From Candidatus Nanopelagicaceae bacterium (GTDB lineage: Bacteria > Actinomycetota > Actinomycetes > Nanopelagicales > Nanopelagicaceae), in the NCBI GenBank assembly GCA_947488635.1, contig CANLAY010000007.1, positions 1 through 14,767 of the forward strand: a stretch of DNA of 14,767 nt, given 5' to 3'. Made by a program: the position numbers and the translations under genes. Under the pieces are notes generated by a model that saw only the letters and a list, made by a program, of their open reading frames with translations, had not been told where the DNA came from and ran no database searches. Positions 14,362-14,767 of the stretch are shown one piece after another; position 1 is the first letter of the stretch; the number at the start of each line of letters is the position of its first letter.

Positions 14362-14767
14362 TTAGTTTTCTTCAGGTTCGCGTTGTTGTGTGAAATCTTG
14401 CATTCCACTATTTAGTGGCATATCAACAAAGCGAGCAATGTGAAGTTGTGCTGACACAGTAATTGTGCGAGTTGGTCCATTACGGTGCTTAGCCACAATT
14501 AAATCTGCTTCACCTGATCGACTCTGTGGGTCATATAGATCGTCGCGGTGCAGCAAGATAACCACGTCAGCATCTTGTTCAATCGAACCTGATTCACGAA
14601 GATCTGAGAGCATTGGTTTTTTATCAGAACGTTGTTCAGGTGAACGGTTGAGCTGTGAGATTGCAATTACCGGAACATCTAACTCTTTTGCCATTAACTT
14701 TAAGTGGCGAGAGAACTCGGAAACCTCTTGTTGACGGTTCTCTACGCGCTTGCCAGAAGTCATTAAC
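14362..14767 (-). CDS. dnaB: Replicative DNA helicase DnaB, C-terminal part
   Basis: DnaB is the hexameric 5'-3' helicase that unwinds the fork. Only its last 134 or so codons are in the window, and the frame continues past base 14767 (the residue before MTSGKR is leucine), so the ATG at 14763 is internal. Visible RecA-fold landmarks are LMTSGKRVENRQQEVSEFSR, the VPVIAISQLNR sensor strand, KKPMLSDLRESGSIEQDADVV and VAKHRNGP, which includes the arginine finger. The C-terminal tail is short and acidic (QREPEEN). No intein signature is present in the visible part. The gene is transcribed into the window and stops directly beside the exporter stop. Confidence 0.96.
   Translation of the reverse strand, partial: LMTSGKRVENRQQEVSEFSRHLKLMAKELDVPVIAISQLNRSPEQRSDKKPMLSDLRESGSIEQDADVVILLHRDDLYDPQSRSGEADLIVAKHRNGPTRTITVSAQLHIARFVDMPLNSGMQDFTQQREPEEN

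Noticed and set aside
1..14767. tRNA, rRNA, CRISPR array, insertion sequence, prophage or defence system
   Set aside because: No cloverleaf-like gene, repeat-spacer array, transposase or integrase motif was recognised on either strand; nearly all the sequence is accounted for by metabolic, transport and housekeeping genes.

Overview
The window looks like chromosomal DNA from a streamlined, fairly low-GC actinobacterium. Protein-level resemblance points that way: the dCTP deaminase follows the mycobacterial bifunctional type almost motif for motif, the 607-residue acyl-CoA dehydrogenase resembles mycobacterial FadE5, and the two-component pair resembles TrcR/TrcS. The moderate GC content (low to mid 40s % by eye), very short intergenic gaps, abutting or overlapping convergent genes and apparent leaderless starts fit freshwater Nanopelagicales (acI lineage, Planktophila/Nanopelagicus-like). 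This placement is inferred from remembered families, not from a search.

Layout. 1-1983 (+): the 3' part of an OmpR-type response regulator and a full sensor histidine kinase. 1976-4034 (-): a compact group dcd > lemA > htpX, whose last gene overlaps the kinase gene tail to tail. 4061-11469 (-): the most interesting block. It holds an FAD-dependent amine oxidoreductase and a phosphonatase-like HAD hydrolase (GTGA overlap), a 128-nt gap with direct repeats, then a binding protein, two permeases, an ATPase and a calcineurin-like phosphoesterase, all tightly packed. 11470-11579: a divergent control region with an operator-like dyad and a probable leaderless promoter. 11580-14361 (+): a FadE5-like acyl-CoA dehydrogenase and an EamA/DMT exporter. 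14362-14767 (-): the C-terminal part of replicative helicase DnaB, cut by the window edge and abutting the exporter gene with no spacer.

How the genes may work together. The 4061-11469 block reads as an uptake and breakdown route for an aminophosphonate such as 2-aminoethylphosphonate (AEP) or N-methyl-AEP. The ABC importer would bring it in, possibly as an ester opened by the phosphoesterase. The flavoenzyme would deaminate it oxidatively to phosphonoacetaldehyde, and the phosphonatase-like enzyme would cleave the C-P bond to give acetaldehyde and phosphate. No PhnW transaminase, C-P lyase gene or local regulator is visible, so this would be a transaminase-independent version of the hydrolytic pathway. 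The substrate assignment rests on family recognition and gene order.

No rRNA, tRNA, CRISPR array, insertion sequence or convincing rho-independent terminator was seen. No gene-free stretch exceeds 300 bases; the longest are 9555-9682 and 11470-11579.
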